From contig NZ_AUFJ01000009.1 of NCBI RefSeq assembly GCF_000426445.1, forward strand, positions 682,001 to 746,000: 64,000 nt of DNA. The letters are read 5' to 3'. Of the stretch, positions 24,996-34,856 are shown piece after piece. The position numbers and the translations under genes are program-made. Source of the DNA: Brevibacterium album DSM 18261 (GTDB taxonomy: Bacteria; Actinomycetota; Actinomycetes; Actinomycetales; Brevibacteriaceae). The notes under the pieces were generated by a model that was given only the letters and a program-made list of their open reading frames with translations, made no database searches and had not been told where the DNA came from. The number at the start of each line of letters is the position of its first letter. Position 1 is the first letter of the stretch.

Positions 24996-27551
24996 GTGCT
25001 CGCAGGACGCGAGGACGAGATGCGGCTCATCCGCGGCTGGCTCACCGAGGCCGAGGGAGGCGCGGGACCTCTCCACGTCATCCAGATCGAGGGACCGATC
25101 GGGATCGGCAAGACCGCCCTCATCGCCGCCGCCGCGGCTGAGGCCGGCCGACGGATCCTCGCCTCCCGCGGCGATCCCTTCCGCAGCCAGGCTCCCCTGC
25201 ACACCCACCGCGCACTCATCGAGACGCTGCTGGACGAGGACCTGGAGGAGCTGCTCGACGGAGCGCCTCCCCGCGCACTGGGCCTCAGGTGCGCGGACGA
25301 ACTCGGGCGCGAACCCTCCATCCTCGTCATGGACGATGCGCAGTGGCTCGATGCGGGGTCCTGGGCCTTCCTCGCAGAGCTGCTGCAGCGTCCTCCGCGC
25401 GCACCGCTCGCGGTGATCCTCGCGCACCGCCCCCGGGACACCTCCCTCCAGCTCCTCGACAGCATCAGGCAGTGGGGCGCGCGGCACGACTACCTGCGCC
25501 TGGGACCGCTCGCGCCCACCGCGGCGGCGGAGATCGTCCGGGACCTCCCGCCCGCGCAGCGGGAGTCCGCGCTGGAGCTGGGCGACGGCAACCCCCTGTT
25601 CCTCCGCTCGCTCACGGCCGCGTTCCGCCTCCACCCGGAGGCCCCTTCCGCCGCCGAGCTCCTCCCCCATGCCGCCCGCTCCCCGCAGTCCCTCCTGCGG
25701 GCAGCAGTGGATGCGGAGGTGGCTGCGCTCCCCGCCGAGGCGCGCAGCGTCCTCCTCGCCGTCGCCACCCTCGGGCGCTCCCTCTCTCCCGCGGAGATCA
25801 CGCAGGCGACCGGACTCGAGCAGGGCGCCGCGCGGGCCGCCCTCACCCGCCTGCACGAGGACGGCCTCCTTCGCGAGGGCCCGACGGAGAGCGGCGAGGA
25901 GACCCTCCATCCCCTCGTCCGGCACACCGTCCGTCAGGCGGCGGATCCCGCAGCCCGGCGGGCTGCGCACAGGGGGATCGCCGGCCTTCCCGGCCTCGAC
26001 CCGTTCGACCGCGCCGAGCACACCGCGCACCTGGGCGAGGATCTCACCGCGGAGGATGCGGACCTGCTCGCGCACGTCGCGGAGACGGCGGTGAGCACGG
26101 AGCCCGCGACGGTGCTCCGCTGGCTCCGCGCTGTCCCGGCGCGGCTGCGCTCCCCGGAGATCGAGCTCCTCGTCGCCCGCGCACAGATCCATGACGGGCG
26201 CATCGCCGAGGCGGTCTCCGGGCTCCGCCCGCTGGCCGAGGCGGAGGACCCCGCACCCGGTGCGCGCGTGCTCCTGGGACAGGCCCTGCGGATGCAGGGG
26301 CAACTCGCCGAGGCCCGCGAGGTCCTGCGCGATGGCCTCCACGATGCCAGTTCGGAGGAGGGCACGGCGCTTCTCCGCGAGCTCATCGCACTCCAGGCGC
26401 TCCTCAGCCCCCGGGTGGATCCGGACCTGCTCGGTCGGCTGACTGCAGGCCCCTCCGCCGCCGACAGGAACGCAGCCGAGGCCTTCCGGGCCATCGACCT
26501 GCTGGGCAGAGGGGATGTGCACGAGGCCCGGCCGGCGGTGGCTGCGGCGCTGCCGTGGATGCTGGCCGCACGTCCTGCAGAGCTGCGGAACCACCTCGAC
26601 GCCCTCGCCGCCGCCGTGTGGGCCGCCTATGCGCTCGACGACTTCGCCGCAGGCATCGCGCTGGGGCAGCGCGGGCTGAGGATCGCGCGCCGCTTCGGCT
26701 GCGGTCATGTCACCGCGAATCTGGGTGCCGGCCTGTCCTACTGCCTCATCAACGCCGGCCGCCTGCTCGAGGCCGATGCCGTTGCGGAGCAGGCGATCGC
26801 CGATGCGCACAGATTCGGCTCCCAGGGCATCGAGGGGATGGCGCTCGCCGCGATGGCTCAGTCCGCGCGGTGGCAGCGCGATGACGATCTCCTCCGGCGG
26901 CGCTACGAAGATCTGTGCGCCGTCGAACTGCCCGAGGCCGCGTGGTGGCGCCGCACGGTGCTCACCGCCCGCAACCGCACCGCCGCACTGCTGGGCGAGC
27001 CCACGGCCCACGTCTTCGAGGCCGATCCTCCGGATGCGACCGTGGGATATCGCTACTGCGATGCCGGGACGATTCTCGCCGCCGAGGGCGAGCTCCCCGC
27101 CGCCGCGGCTGTCCTGGAGGAGGGGCTGGAGGTCACTCGCGTGCAGGGAACGGAGATCCAGCATGCCCTCGTGGCGACGACGCTGGCGGAGCTCCTCGTC
27201 CCCTCGGAGCCGGTGCGCGCGCGAGCCCTCCTCGACCTCGCGCACGAGGTGTTCGCCCGCCTCGGCATGCCCGCCCACCTGGGACGAGTGCGAGGGGGCA
27301 TGGCCCGGATGCAGGCGGCGGAGGATCCATGGGCCGGCCTCACGCGCAGGGAGAGGGAGATCGCCCAGCTCGTGGCCGAGGGGCTCACGAACGCGCAGAT
27401 CGCGGAGCGCCTCTTCATCAGCCGCAGGACCGCGGAGGAGCACGTCTCGAAGATCCTCAGAAAGCTGGGGGTGCGGTCGCGCAGCGGGATCATCAGCCGT
27501 GCGGGCAGGCGTGCAGAACAGCAGGGTGACCTGGGACACGATCGCGGCTAG
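24996..27551 (+). CDS. LuxR-family ATPase regulator (LAL/MalT-like)
   Basis: 851-residue large ATP-binding LuxR regulator. Walker A GPIGIGKT at residues 33-40 and Walker B ILVMDDAQWLD near 109-119 define the N-terminal ATPase. The middle is a helical, TPR-like region, and the C-terminal ~60 residues are a LuxR helix-turn-helix (LTRREREIAQLVAEGLTNAQ then RTAEEHVSKILRKLGVRSRS). Members activate genes after sensing a ligand. I chose GTG 24996 because AAGGAG lies seven bases before it; ATG 24969 is an alternative. Target unknown; the divergent surface-protein gene is the obvious candidate. Confidence 0.92.
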   Translation: MLAGREDEMRLIRGWLTEAEGGAGPLHVIQIEGPIGIGKTALIAAAAAEAGRRILASRGDPFRSQAPLHTHRALIETLLDEDLEELLDGAPPRALGLRCADELGREPSILVMDDAQWLDAGSWAFLAELLQRPPRAPLAVILAHRPRDTSLQLLDSIRQWGARHDYLRLGPLAPTAAAEIVRDLPPAQRESALELGDGNPLFLRSLTAAFRLHPEAPSAAELLPHAARSPQSLLRAAVDAEVAALPAEARSVLLAVATLGRSLSPAEITQATGLEQGAARAALTRLHEDGLLREGPTESGEETLHPLVRHTVRQAADPAARRAAHRGIAGLPGLDPFDRAEHTAHLGEDLTAEDADLLAHVAETAVSTEPATVLRWLRAVPARLRSPEIELLVARAQIHDGRIAEAVSGLRPLAEAEDPAPGARVLLGQALRMQGQLAEAREVLRDGLHDASSEEGTALLRELIALQALLSPRVDPDLLGRLTAGPSAADRNAAEAFRAIDLLGRGDVHEARPAVAAALPWMLAARPAELRNHLDALAAAVWAAYALDDFAAGIALGQRGLRIARRFGCGHVTANLGAGLSYCLINAGRLLEADAVAEQAIADAHRFGSQGIEGMALAAMAQSARWQRDDDLLRRRYEDLCAVELPEAAWWRRTVLTARNRTAALLGEPTAHVFEADPPDATVGYRYCDAGTILAAEGELPAAAAVLEEGLEVTRVQGTEIQHALVATTLAELLVPSEPVRARALLDLAHEVFARLGMPAHLGRVRGGMARMQAAEDPWAGLTRREREIAQLVAEGLTNAQIAERLFISRRTAEEHVSKILRKLGVRSRSGIISRAGRRAEQQGDLGHDRG

Positions 27552-27585
27552 ATTGGTGTCAGCACCCGAATCCTCAGGAGGAACC

Positions 27586-28119
27586 ATGAAGAAGCGACTC
27601 GCACTGCTCGCAGGCCTCGGCATCGGTTTCGTGGTCGGCTCCTACTCCGGACGCTCCAGCTACCTGAAGCTCCGGGCGCGGTTCGATGAGCTCGTCTCGG
27701 ACCCCCGGCTCCGCGAGCAGGTGGAGCACGCGGGAGAGCTCATCCGCGACAGGGCCCCGGAGGTGGCGGACGGAGTCAGGCATGCGGCCGCCAGTGCCGT
27801 GTCGGCGGGGAAGGAGAAGCTCGAAGAGGTCCGGAAGCACGCGGACGACCACGGCGTCGCGGGCGGCGGGGCCGCGGACGACGCAGAGTCCGGCCGGATC
27901 CCCTCGGAGACGGTGGCCGCCTCCGAGCACGGGGACGCTCTCCCCGACCTCGACCCCGAGCACATCCCGCCGGCGGGTGAAGGGGAGATCGCGCCGGACG
28001 ACACCGTCTCCGATCCGGAGACGCCGATGGAGGACGAAGGCCCGGCGCCCACCGGTCCCGGCTCTGAGGACTCGGCGTCCGAGGACGCCTCCGCCGAAGA
28101 CTCCGCATCCGGGCGCTGA
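27586..28119 (+). CDS. YtxH-like membrane-tethered protein
   Basis: 177 residues. KKRLALLAGLGIGFVVGSYSGRSSY at the N-terminus is a glycine-rich single helix typical of YtxH-like proteins, followed by an amphipathic helical part and a long acidic Ser/Glu/Asp tail (from residue ~90) that is probably disordered. Strong AGGAGGAACC before the ATG. A likely promoter, TGACCT ... TAGATT, lies at 27527-27556 in the end of the preceding gene. Function of the family is not settled; links to stress and envelope are reported. Confidence 0.8.
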   Translation: MKKRLALLAGLGIGFVVGSYSGRSSYLKLRARFDELVSDPRLREQVEHAGELIRDRAPEVADGVRHAAASAVSAGKEKLEEVRKHADDHGVAGGGAADDAESGRIPSETVAASEHGDALPDLDPEHIPPAGEGEIAPDDTVSDPETPMEDEGPAPTGPGSEDSASEDASAEDSASGR

Positions 28120-28157
28120 GCACGCACGGGGCGGGCCTCAACCGGAGCGAGCCGACG

Positions 28158-28202
28158 CGGCGCGGGCGGGAACAGCAGCTCGCCCGGAGGGGGCCCGCGC
28201 CG
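28158..28202. terminator. Hairpin between convergent genes
   Basis: CGGCGCGGGC at 28158 pairs with GCCCGCGCCG at 28193-28202, with inner GGGCGGG/CGCCC pairing. It lies in the 133-bp gap between the YtxH-like and cardiolipin synthase genes. A second stem (28240-28277, CCGGCTGACC/GGTCAGCCGG) spans the end of the synthase gene. Confidence 0.55.
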
Positions 28203-28252
28203 AAGCAGTGGCGCGCTCACCCCGCCCGCGCCTCGGCGACCGGCTGACCCCC

Positions 28253-29743
28253 TCACAGCAGAGAGGAGGTCAGCCGGCAGACGCTCTCCGCGTACTTGCG
28301 CAGGACCGAGCGCCGGCGCCACACCTTGGGGTTGAGCTGCGCGGAATTGGCGCGGTAGTCCTCGTGCTCGAGCCGGTGCATCCGCTCGGTGAAGGCGCTG
28401 TCGATGATCAGCAGGGACACCTCGTGGTTCATGGAGAAGGAGCGCTGATCCATATTGGACGAGCCGATGATCGTCACCTGGTCGTCGACGATCATGAACT
28501 TCGAGTGCAGCACCGTCGGCGCATGGTACTGGTAGATGGTCACGCCGGCCTCCACGAGTTCGTCGTAGTAGGACTCCTGCGCCTTGGCGGTCACCCAGTG
28601 GTCGCTGCTCGCACCCACGTACAGCCGGACGTCCACACCGGACTGGGACTCCGTCTTCAGTGCGGTGAGCAGCGCGGTGTCCGGCACGAAATAGGGTGAG
28701 CACACCACGATCGAGTGGTTTGCGTTGTAGATGAGGTGCGTGAAGAGCTGGATGTTGTTCTCCTGCTCGAACCCCGGACCCGAGGGCACCACCTGCGCCA
28801 GGATGCCGCCGCGTTCGGGCACATCGAGCTCTCGCTGGAACTCGTCGAACAGGATCTCATCGGTCTCCGAGTACCAGTCCGAGGCGAAGACCGCGTTGAG
28901 CTCATCCACGACGGGTCCCCGGCACCGGACCATGAGATCCTTCCACAGCAGTCCGCGGCGCACATTGGACCGCTTGCTGTACGAGGGGTGGATGACGTTC
29001 TGCGAGCCGGTGAAGGCCACCTCGCCGTCGACCACGAAGATCTTGCGATGGTTGCGCAGGTCGGGCCGCTGGTACTCGCCCTTCCACGGTCGGATGGGCA
29101 GACTGCGGCGCCAGGAGAGGTCCGCTTCGTCCAGCATCCGCACGAGGTGCCGGTACCCCGGATAGCCGAGCGAGCCCACGTGGTCGATGAGGATGTGCAC
29201 CCGCACACCCCGCCGGTGAGCGGCGATCAGGGCGTCGAACAGCGCACGCGTGGAATCGTCGAGGGTGACGATGTAGAACTCGAAGTGCACATAGTCCTGT
29301 GCGGCCTCCGCGGCCTCGGTCATCTGCCGCAGGCACTCCATCGAGTCCGGAATGAGCTCAAGGTCGTTGCCGTGGACCATGGGCAGCGCGCCGAGCTCGT
29401 AGTTGAGCTGGGCCGAGGTGGCGAGGGGGAGCTCCAGGTGCTCGTGCTCTCCGATGATGGCGCGGTGCCCCGTCGCCTCCTTCACCAGCTCGTTGATCTC
29501 GTGCTGCTTCTCACGCCTGCGCAGGGGGAGCTTGGGCGAGCCGAGGAAGAGGAAGACGAGGAGACCCAGGAACGGGAAGAGGAATATGAGCATGAGCCAG
29601 CCCAGCGCCACCTCGGGCTTGCGCCGGTAGGGGATGGTCCCCAGGGCGATCACACGGATCGTGAGGTCGAGGCCCAGGACCACGAACGCCGTCCAGCCCG
29701 GCAGCTGGGACTGGGCCCACTGCACGAGTCCGGCGGTGTCCAT
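28253..29743 (-). CDS. cls: Cardiolipin synthase (phospholipase D family)
   Basis: 496-residue membrane enzyme that joins two phosphatidylglycerols, or transfers a phosphatidyl group. Two N-terminal helices are followed by two HKD motifs with the full HxKxxxxDxxxxxxGSxN pattern: HRKIFVVDGEVAFTGSQN near 229 and HSKFMIVDDQVTIIGSSN near 411. Length and layout match bacterial ClsA-type enzymes. ATG preceded by CAGGAGGACC. Standalone gene, convergent with the YtxH-like gene. Confidence 0.95.
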   Translation of the reverse strand: MDTAGLVQWAQSQLPGWTAFVVLGLDLTIRVIALGTIPYRRKPEVALGWLMLIFLFPFLGLLVFLFLGSPKLPLRRREKQHEINELVKEATGHRAIIGEHEHLELPLATSAQLNYELGALPMVHGNDLELIPDSMECLRQMTEAAEAAQDYVHFEFYIVTLDDSTRALFDALIAAHRRGVRVHILIDHVGSLGYPGYRHLVRMLDEADLSWRRSLPIRPWKGEYQRPDLRNHRKIFVVDGEVAFTGSQNVIHPSYSKRSNVRRGLLWKDLMVRCRGPVVDELNAVFASDWYSETDEILFDEFQRELDVPERGGILAQVVPSGPGFEQENNIQLFTHLIYNANHSIVVCSPYFVPDTALLTALKTESQSGVDVRLYVGASSDHWVTAKAQESYYDELVEAGVTIYQYHAPTVLHSKFMIVDDQVTIIGSSNMDQRSFSMNHEVSLLIIDSAFTERMHRLEHEDYRANSAQLNPKVWRRRSVLRKYAESVCRLTSSLL

Positions 29744-29863
29744 CGGTCCTCCTGAGGTGCGGGAACGGCGGGATGAGCGTCCTCGAGAAGCCTATCCCGA
29801 GACACGGACGTCCCCGGAGCCCACGCAGACGCCTGGCGGAGCGGGTCTCCCCTCAGCGCAGCA

Positions 29864-29919
29864 CCCCCTTATGCCGCTTCCCACCCAGTCATAACTGGGT
29901 GGGAAGCGGCATAAGGGGG
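29864..29919. repeat. Perfect 26-bp intergenic hairpin, family 3 copy a
   Basis: Arms 29864-29889 and 29894-29919 are exact complements with a four-base loop (CATA). It lies between two leftward genes, 25 bp after the SDR stop at 29944, so it may end that operon. The CTGGGTGGGAAGCGGC half recurs in the hairpin at 63582. Confidence 0.85.
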
Positions 29920-29943
29920 GTATCGGCGAAGCCGGAAGGCAGC

Positions 29944-30687
29944 TCAGAGGTGGCGGCCGCCCGCGATCTCCTGGACCGTGCCGGTCATGTACGAGGACAT
30001 GTCGGAGGCGAGGAACAGCACCACGGAGGCGACCTCGGAGGGCTCGCCCGGGCGGCCCATCGGGATCTCGGCGAGCTTCGCGTCGATGACGTCCTGGCGC
30101 ATCGCCGCGGTCATCGCGGTGTTGATGAAGCCGGGCTGGATCGCGTTGACGCGCACGTTCTTGAAGCCCACCTCCTTCGCGGCGGCCTTCGTCATGCCCA
30201 CGATGCCGGCCTTGGCGGCGGAGTAGTTGGTCTGGCCGAGCATGCCGACCTTGCCGGAGATCGAGGAGACGTTGACGATCGAGCCGCCGTTCTCCTGCTC
30301 GCGCATGATGCCGGAGGCGGTCTTCAGGCCGTTCCAGGTGCCGCGCAGGTGGACGGCGATGACCTGGTCGAACTGCTCCTCGGTCATCTTGCGCATCGTG
30401 GCGTCGCGCGTGATGCCGGCGTTGTTGACCATGACGTCGAGGCTGCCGAACTTCTCCACGGCGGTCGCGCACAGCGCCTCGACGTCCGTGAGCGAGACCA
30501 CGTTGCAGGCCACGCCCACGGCGCGGTCGCCTGCGCCCAGCTTCGCGGCGGCCTCGGTGACCGCCTCCTCGTTGAGGTCGCCGAGGACGACGTTGGCGCC
30601 CTCCGCGACGAACGCCTCTGCGATGGCGAAGCCCAGTCCCTGTGCGGCTCCGGTGATGACTGCTGTGCGGCCTTCGAGAAGTGCCAT
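29944..30687 (-). CDS. 3-oxoacyl-(ACP/CoA) reductase, FabG-like SDR
   Basis: 247-residue SDR of the FabG type. TGAAQGLG (12-19), NNAG (88-91), Ser142, Tyr155 and Lys159 (YSAAK) are all intact, and the C-terminus ends with GTVQEIAGG. It reduces 3-oxoacyl or oxidises 3-hydroxyacyl thioesters with NAD(P)H. Start ATG 30687 has AAGGAGA upstream. It follows the acyl-CoA dehydrogenase gene by 50 bp in the same direction and probably completes a beta-oxidation-like set with the MaoC hydratase. Confidence 0.94.
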   Translation of the reverse strand: MALLEGRTAVITGAAQGLGFAIAEAFVAEGANVVLGDLNEEAVTEAAAKLGAGDRAVGVACNVVSLTDVEALCATAVEKFGSLDVMVNNAGITRDATMRKMTEEQFDQVIAVHLRGTWNGLKTASGIMREQENGGSIVNVSSISGKVGMLGQTNYSAAKAGIVGMTKAAAKEVGFKNVRVNAIQPGFINTAMTAAMRQDVIDAKLAEIPMGRPGEPSEVASVVLFLASDMSSYMTGTVQEIAGGRHL

Positions 30688-30737
30688 GTCCGTCTCTCCT
30701 TCAGGATTCGTGTGGTGAGGATTCGTGCGGTGGGCGC

Positions 30738-31922
30738 TCAGCCCTTGTGCGCGCCCTTGAGCACCTGGCGCGCGATGACGAGGCGCTGGATCTCCGAGGT
30801 GCCCTCGTAGATGCGGAACAGGCGCGCGTGGCGGTAGAAGCGCTCCACGCTGGTCTCGCGCATGTAGCCCATGCCGCCGTGCACCTGCACGCCGCGGTCG
30901 GCCACGCGGGCCAGCATCTCCGAGGCGAAGAGCTTGGACGAGCTGGGGCCCAGCTTGCGATCCGAGCCGTCGTCCCAGCGTCGGGCGGAGTCGAGCACGA
31001 GCGCACGTGCGGCGGCGAGCTCGGTGTAGCAGTCGGCGAGCTGGGCCTGCACGAGCTGGAAGTCGGCGATGGGCCGGCCGCCCTGCTTGGCGTTCTTCGC
31101 GTGCTCCACCGTGTCGTCGAGGATGCGGCTCGCCTGCCCCACGCACATCGCGCCGATGTGGAGGCGGCCCTTGTTGAGCGAGGCCATCGCCGCGCGGAAG
31201 CCTTCCTCCTCGCCGCCGATCATGTTCGCCGCGGGCACGCGCACCTCGTCGAAGAAGATCTCCGAGGTCCAGGCGCCCGCCTGTCCCATCTTCTTGTCGT
31301 GCGGCCCCACCGTCACGCCCTCGGCGGCCGTGGGCACGAGGAAGACGCTGATGCCCTTGGTCCCGGTGGCGTTCGGATCGGTTCGCGCGAAGACCATGAG
31401 GACGGTCGAGAGCCCGGCGTTCGTGATGAAGCGCTTGGCGCCGCTGATGACGTAGTCGTCGCCGTCGCGCACGGCCTTCGTGGTCAGACCCGAGGGGTCG
31501 GAGCCGGCATCGGCCTCCGTGAGCGCGAAGGAGGCGATGACCTCGCCCGAGGCGATCCCCGGCAGCCATTCCTGCTTCTGCTCCTCGGTGCCGTAGTTGA
31601 CGAGCACCTGCCCTGCGATGCCGTTGTTGGTGCCGAACAGCGAGCGGAAGGCCGGCGTGGTGTAGCCGAGCTCGAACGCCAGGCGCGCGTCCTGCTCCGC
31701 GTTGAGCCCCAGACCGCCGTACTCCTCCGGGATCGCCCAGCCGAACAGCCCCATCTCCGCGGACTCCTCGCGGATGCTCTGCGGGATCTCGTCGTTCTCC
31801 TCGATCTCCAGCTCGCGGGGGACGACCTTCTCGCGCACGTACTCGCGCACGGTCGCGAGCACCTCCTGGAAGGTCTCCTCGTCCATGCCGGAGCTGCCGG
31901 GGTAGGGGTTCTGGGTGCTCAT
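30738..31922 (-). CDS. Acyl-CoA dehydrogenase
   Basis: 394-residue FAD enzyme making the alpha,beta double bond in acyl-CoA. Both signatures are present: [17 protein letters not shown] in the middle domain and, in the C-terminal domain, [11 protein letters not shown]. The catalytic base is Glu373 in [12 protein letters not shown]. Electrons would go to EtfBA (18609). Start ATG with CGAGGAGCAC upstream. Between this gene and the hydratase gene (31923-32131) lies a small stem CGGCTGA-C-TCAGCCG at 32034-32048. Confidence 0.96.
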   Translation of the reverse strand: MSTQNPYPGSSGMDEETFQEVLATVREYVREKVVPRELEIEENDEIPQSIREESAEMGLFGWAIPEEYGGLGLNAEQDARLAFELGYTTPAFRSLFGTNNGIAGQVLVNYGTEEQKQEWLPGIASGEVIASFALTEADAGSDPSGLTTKAVRDGDDYVISGAKRFITNAGLSTVLMVFARTDPNATGTKGISVFLVPTAAEGVTVGPHDKKMGQAGAWTSEIFFDEVRVPAANMIGGEEEGFRAAMASLNKGRLHIGAMCVGQASRILDDTVEHAKNAKQGGRPIADFQLVQAQLADCYTELAAARALVLDSARRWDDGSDRKLGPSSSKLFASEMLARVADRGVQVHGGMGYMRETSVERFYRHARLFRIYEGTSEIQRLVIARQVLKGAHKG

Positions 31923-32131
31923 GTGCTCCTCGTTTCTGTGATGCGACCGCGGTGCGAAGCGGGGTGACGGGCGGGCAGCCTGCTGTTCGGTGCGGCGGCG
32001 GACGATGGGCAGCCGCGGCGCGCCGAGCCCGGGCGGCTGACTCAGCCGCGAGCAGCCGGCTCAGACGCCGGGCGGAGGCGCGAACCCGCGCGCTCCCCCG
32101 CATCCGCCTGAACCGGCCGCACGCGGATGAC

Positions 32132-32593
32132 TCAGTCCTCTTCGACCATGAGCGTGACGGCCTCGGCGATGCACGCCGGACGGTCCTGCCCCTCGATCTC
32201 GATGACGTGGTCCATGACGACCTGGACACCGGAGGACTTGCGGACGACCTCCTTGAGCGTGACGACGTCGCGCACCTTGGAGCCCACTCGCACGGGGTTG
32301 GGGAAGCGGACCTTGTTGAGGCCGTAGTTGATCTTCATCTTCATGCCGGTGACGTCCGTGACCTGGGCGCCCAGGACGGGCAGCAGGCTCAGGGTGAGGA
32401 AGCCGTGGGCGATCGTGCCGCCGAACGGCCCCGCCGCGGCCTTCTCCTCGTCGATGTGGATCCACTGGTGGTCGCCGGTGGCGTCGGCGAAGAGGTTGAC
32501 GCGGTCCTGGTCGACGGCGAACCAGTCGCTCGCGCCGAGTTCCTGGCCCACGAGCTGCTCGAGTTCTGCGATTCCGTTGATGGTGCGCACCAT
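32132..32593 (-). CDS. MaoC-like (R)-specific enoyl-CoA hydratase
   Basis: 153-residue hotdog-fold protein. [11 protein letters not shown] (Asp41, His46) followed by [14 protein letters not shown] is the hydratase-2 motif of PhaJ/MaoC enzymes that add water to trans-2-enoyl-CoA. Leftward, upstream of the acyl-CoA dehydrogenase and SDR genes, so the three may be one unit. A TetR-type palindrome (32758) lies in its 253-bp upstream gap. The gene has a GGAAACCGCA in front of the ATG. Confidence 0.93.
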   Translation of the reverse strand: MVRTINGIAELEQLVGQELGASDWFAVDQDRVNLFADATGDHQWIHIDEEKAAAGPFGGTIAHGFLTLSLLPVLGAQVTDVTGMKMKINYGLNKVRFPNPVRVGSKVRDVVTLKEVVRKSSGVQVVMDHVIEIEGQDRPACIAEAVTLMVEED

Positions 32594-32757
32594 TGCGGTT
32601 TCCTTCCCCTTGGTCCGCGGGCGCTCAGGACGCCCGCTCGCATTCGCTTTTCAGTACAGATTCATCAAGAATGAACCGTGACTGCCTACTCGTTCAGCAA
32701 CAGTGTAGACGCGGCACGGACACTTGGACAGTCAGACCGGCCTCGCGCACATGCCCC

Positions 32758-32773
32758 CTTAACGAGTGATCAG
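32758..32773. promoter_or_regulatory. TetR-type operator candidate, site C
   Basis: CTTAACGAGTGATCAG in the gap between the divergent MaoC (32593) and NUDIX (32847) genes. It keeps the AACGA, G, T and AG positions of the other four sites but the right half is weaker. TACTAT at 32787-32792, just beyond, could be the -10 box of the NUDIX gene. Confidence 0.5.
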
Positions 32774-32846
32774 TCACACTGGGGATACTATCGACTCGTG
32801 CGGCTCCCATCGATGCGAGCCGCCGAGCGGAACCGAAGGAGCGCGG

Positions 32847-33794
32847 ATGAGCACGGACAAGCACGTCGATCTCGAGGCCCTCGTGATGGGCGATGATCGC
32901 GCAGACCTGTCGCAGGCCACGGACCCGTTGGCGCAGCGGGCGGCACGCGGAGGTGCCGCGGATCCGCGGGATCTCGTGGCCGACCTCAACGCAGAGCGCG
33001 AGTACGCCGCAGCCCGGGCGGAATCGCAGCAGCGCAGCGCCGGGCAAGGGGGCGCTCCCACCGGCCCGGCGGGCGCTCAGGAGCCGGCGAGCGGCCAGGA
33101 CTCCGTGGACGCTCAGGGCCGCCCCACCCACTCCTCCACGGGCGTGCCGCTCGACTACTCGCAGCAGGTGCCCGTCCGCCCCGCCACCAGCGTCATCATG
33201 CTGCGGGAGGGCCGCGGCGGGGACCCGCTCGAGGTGTTCGTCCAGCACCGGGTGAAGACGATGGACTTCGCCGCCGGCGTCGTGGTCTTCCCCGGCGGGC
33301 GCGTGGACCCCGAGGACAGCGAGTCCGCGCTGACCCTCCCGCTCGATCCCGCCGCCGAGGCCGCGCACACCCGCGCATGGGAGCGCACCGATGCCGCCGA
33401 GGCCGGCGGTGCGCGCACCCTGCTGGCCTGCGCCGTGCGCGAGGTCGAGGAGGAGACGGGCCAGCGAATCGCCCCGGCGGCGCTGAGCCCCTGGGCCAAC
33501 CTCGTCACGCCGCCCGGGCGCTCGAAGAGGTTCGACACATACTTCTACGTCACGGGCGGCGCGGAGCTCTCTGCGCTCACCCACCGCACCACGGAGGCGA
33601 CGAACTCGGAGTGGCTGAGCGTGCGCGGACTGCTGGAGGGCGAGCGCGCGGAGCGCTACCGCCTCATGCGACCCACCCTCGCGCTGCTGACCGAGCTCGA
33701 GGCACTCGGCGGGCTGGCCTCGGTGATGGACCTGGCCACGGGCGGCGAGCGCACCATCGAGTCGATCCGACCGCGGATCCCCGGCGTGCACTGA
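32847..33794 (+). CDS. NUDIX hydrolase, CoA-diphosphatase-like
   Basis: 315-residue NUDIX protein. The first ~115 residues are Ala/Gln/Gly-rich and probably flexible. The domain starts with RPATSVIMLREG and has MDFAAGVVVFPGGRVDPED, then the catalytic box ending REVEEETGQRI; the upstream glutamate of the classic box is replaced (the GGARTLLACAVREVEEETG stretch has Arg where Glu is expected). This resembles NUDT19/NUDT7-type enzymes that split CoA and acyl-CoA, which fits its location beside acyl-CoA genes and a shared operator candidate. Start ATG with GAAGGAGCGCGG. Confidence 0.82.
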   Translation: MSTDKHVDLEALVMGDDRADLSQATDPLAQRAARGGAADPRDLVADLNAEREYAAARAESQQRSAGQGGAPTGPAGAQEPASGQDSVDAQGRPTHSSTGVPLDYSQQVPVRPATSVIMLREGRGGDPLEVFVQHRVKTMDFAAGVVVFPGGRVDPEDSESALTLPLDPAAEAAHTRAWERTDAAEAGGARTLLACAVREVEEETGQRIAPAALSPWANLVTPPGRSKRFDTYFYVTGGAELSALTHRTTEATNSEWLSVRGLLEGERAERYRLMRPTLALLTELEALGGLASVMDLATGGERTIESIRPRIPGVH

Positions 33795-33805
33795 GGGGCG
33801 CGCAC

Positions 33806-34765
33806 TCAGGCGAGCGCGTACCGGCCCTCCGCATCCGGGCCCCGGAGCACGCCTCGGGCCGCGAGGTCCTCGAGGTGCTTGCCGCAGGTGCTGAGCTCCA
33901 CCCGGTCCGCGAAGGCCGGGCGCTTGCCGGGCCGGTACACGACGCCCTGGCCCACCATCTCCTCCGCCGTGGCCCGCCCCGCGCGCACGAGATCGAGCAC
34001 CGCCTGCTCGCGGGCGTCGAGCACCCCGCCGAAGGCGCGGAGGGCCTTCAGGTACTCCTCCCGCTCCCAGTACGGCCCCTTGTGGTGCGCCGTCGCATAG
34101 ACCCGCGCCTCGAGCTGCGCGCAGCGTTCCAGAGCCGCGCGGAAGCCGGCGATGCTCGACTCCTCATCGCTGTACAGCGGCCCGAACGAGGACAGGTCCA
34201 CGTCTCCGAGGAACAGCACGCCGTCCGGTTCGACGAGGAACCCGCAGTGGCCGGGAGTGTGGCCGGGCAGGTGGAGTGCGGTGATCCGCACGCCGCCTCC
34301 GAGGTCGAACACCTCCCCGTCGGAGAAGGTCCGCGCCTCCGGGACGGGCGACCAGCTGAACTCCTCGCACATCGGCCCCAACTCGGCGGCGGGGATGTCC
34401 ATGGCGCGGGCGAAGGCCTCTGCGGAGTGCACGGCCGCGGCATCCCGCTCGTGCACCCAGACCTCGCCGGGGCAGCTGCCGGCGGCGACGGTGTGGTCCT
34501 CGTGGTAGTGGCTGATGAGCAGGAGGTCCGCGCTCTCCGGGGTCGCGTGGAGGCAGGAGTCGATCATCGCAGTCCGCTCCGCACCCGTGACCACCAGCGG
34601 GTTCGCATCGGGGTACTTGCCGCCGCTCGCCGGGCGCACCTGCACGGTGTGCGGGCCCAGCCGCAGCTCCTCGACGGCGGCGCCCGAGGCCTCCGCCGCT
34701 CCCGGCGCCTCGGCGGCGCCCTGTGCCTCAGCGGCGGTGCCCTGTGCCTCCGGAACTGTGCTCAC
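33806..34765 (-). CDS. Metallo-beta-lactamase fold hydrolase
   Basis: 319 residues with the metal-binding motif HYHEDH (86-91), further ligand regions HLPGHTPGHCGF and GDVDLSSFG, and a metal-ligand-like histidine in ATAHHKG. After a ~35-residue Ala-rich leader the fold is complete; the C-terminal ~80 residues form a winged-helix-like region (EQAVLDLVRAGRATAEEMV), as in LACTB2-type proteins. Such enzymes hydrolyse thioesters, phosphodiesters or nucleic acid; which is unknown. Start GTG 34765 with GAGGAG five bases upstream. It converges with the NUDIX gene with only 11 bp between. Confidence 0.87.
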   Translation of the reverse strand: MSTVPEAQGTAAEAQGAAEAPGAAEASGAAVEELRLGPHTVQVRPASGGKYPDANPLVVTGAERTAMIDSCLHATPESADLLLISHYHEDHTVAAGSCPGEVWVHERDAAAVHSAEAFARAMDIPAAELGPMCEEFSWSPVPEARTFSDGEVFDLGGGVRITALHLPGHTPGHCGFLVEPDGVLFLGDVDLSSFGPLYSDEESSIAGFRAALERCAQLEARVYATAHHKGPYWEREEYLKALRAFGGVLDAREQAVLDLVRAGRATAEEMVGQGVVYRPGKRPAFADRVELSTCGKHLEDLAARGVLRGPDAEGRYALA

Positions 34766-34784
34766 GTCTTCTCCTCGCTGTCGG

Positions 34785-34805
34785 GGGTGCCTCGGATCGG
34801 CACCC
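34785..34805 (-). terminator. Short hairpin upstream of MBL gene
   Basis: GGGTGCC-TCGGATC-GGCACCC forms a 7-bp stem in the 91-bp gap after the leftward deacetylase gene (stop at 34857), positioned as a possible terminator of that gene. Confidence 0.45.
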
Positions 34806-34856
34806 AACCTAGTGGACCGGCGCAGCCCCTTCCGGAACGGACGGCCATGGTGCAGG

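Noticed and set aside
24858..27623. 921-codon open frame antisense to the LuxR-type regulator
   Set aside because: The forward frame has Walker and helix-turn-helix motifs; the reverse product has none and is a third-codon-position shadow.
29864..29919. Perfect hairpin as a possible tRNA, attachment site or IS terminal repeat
   Set aside because: It has no cloverleaf features or tRNA identity, no target duplication and no transposase; hairpin element or terminator explains it.
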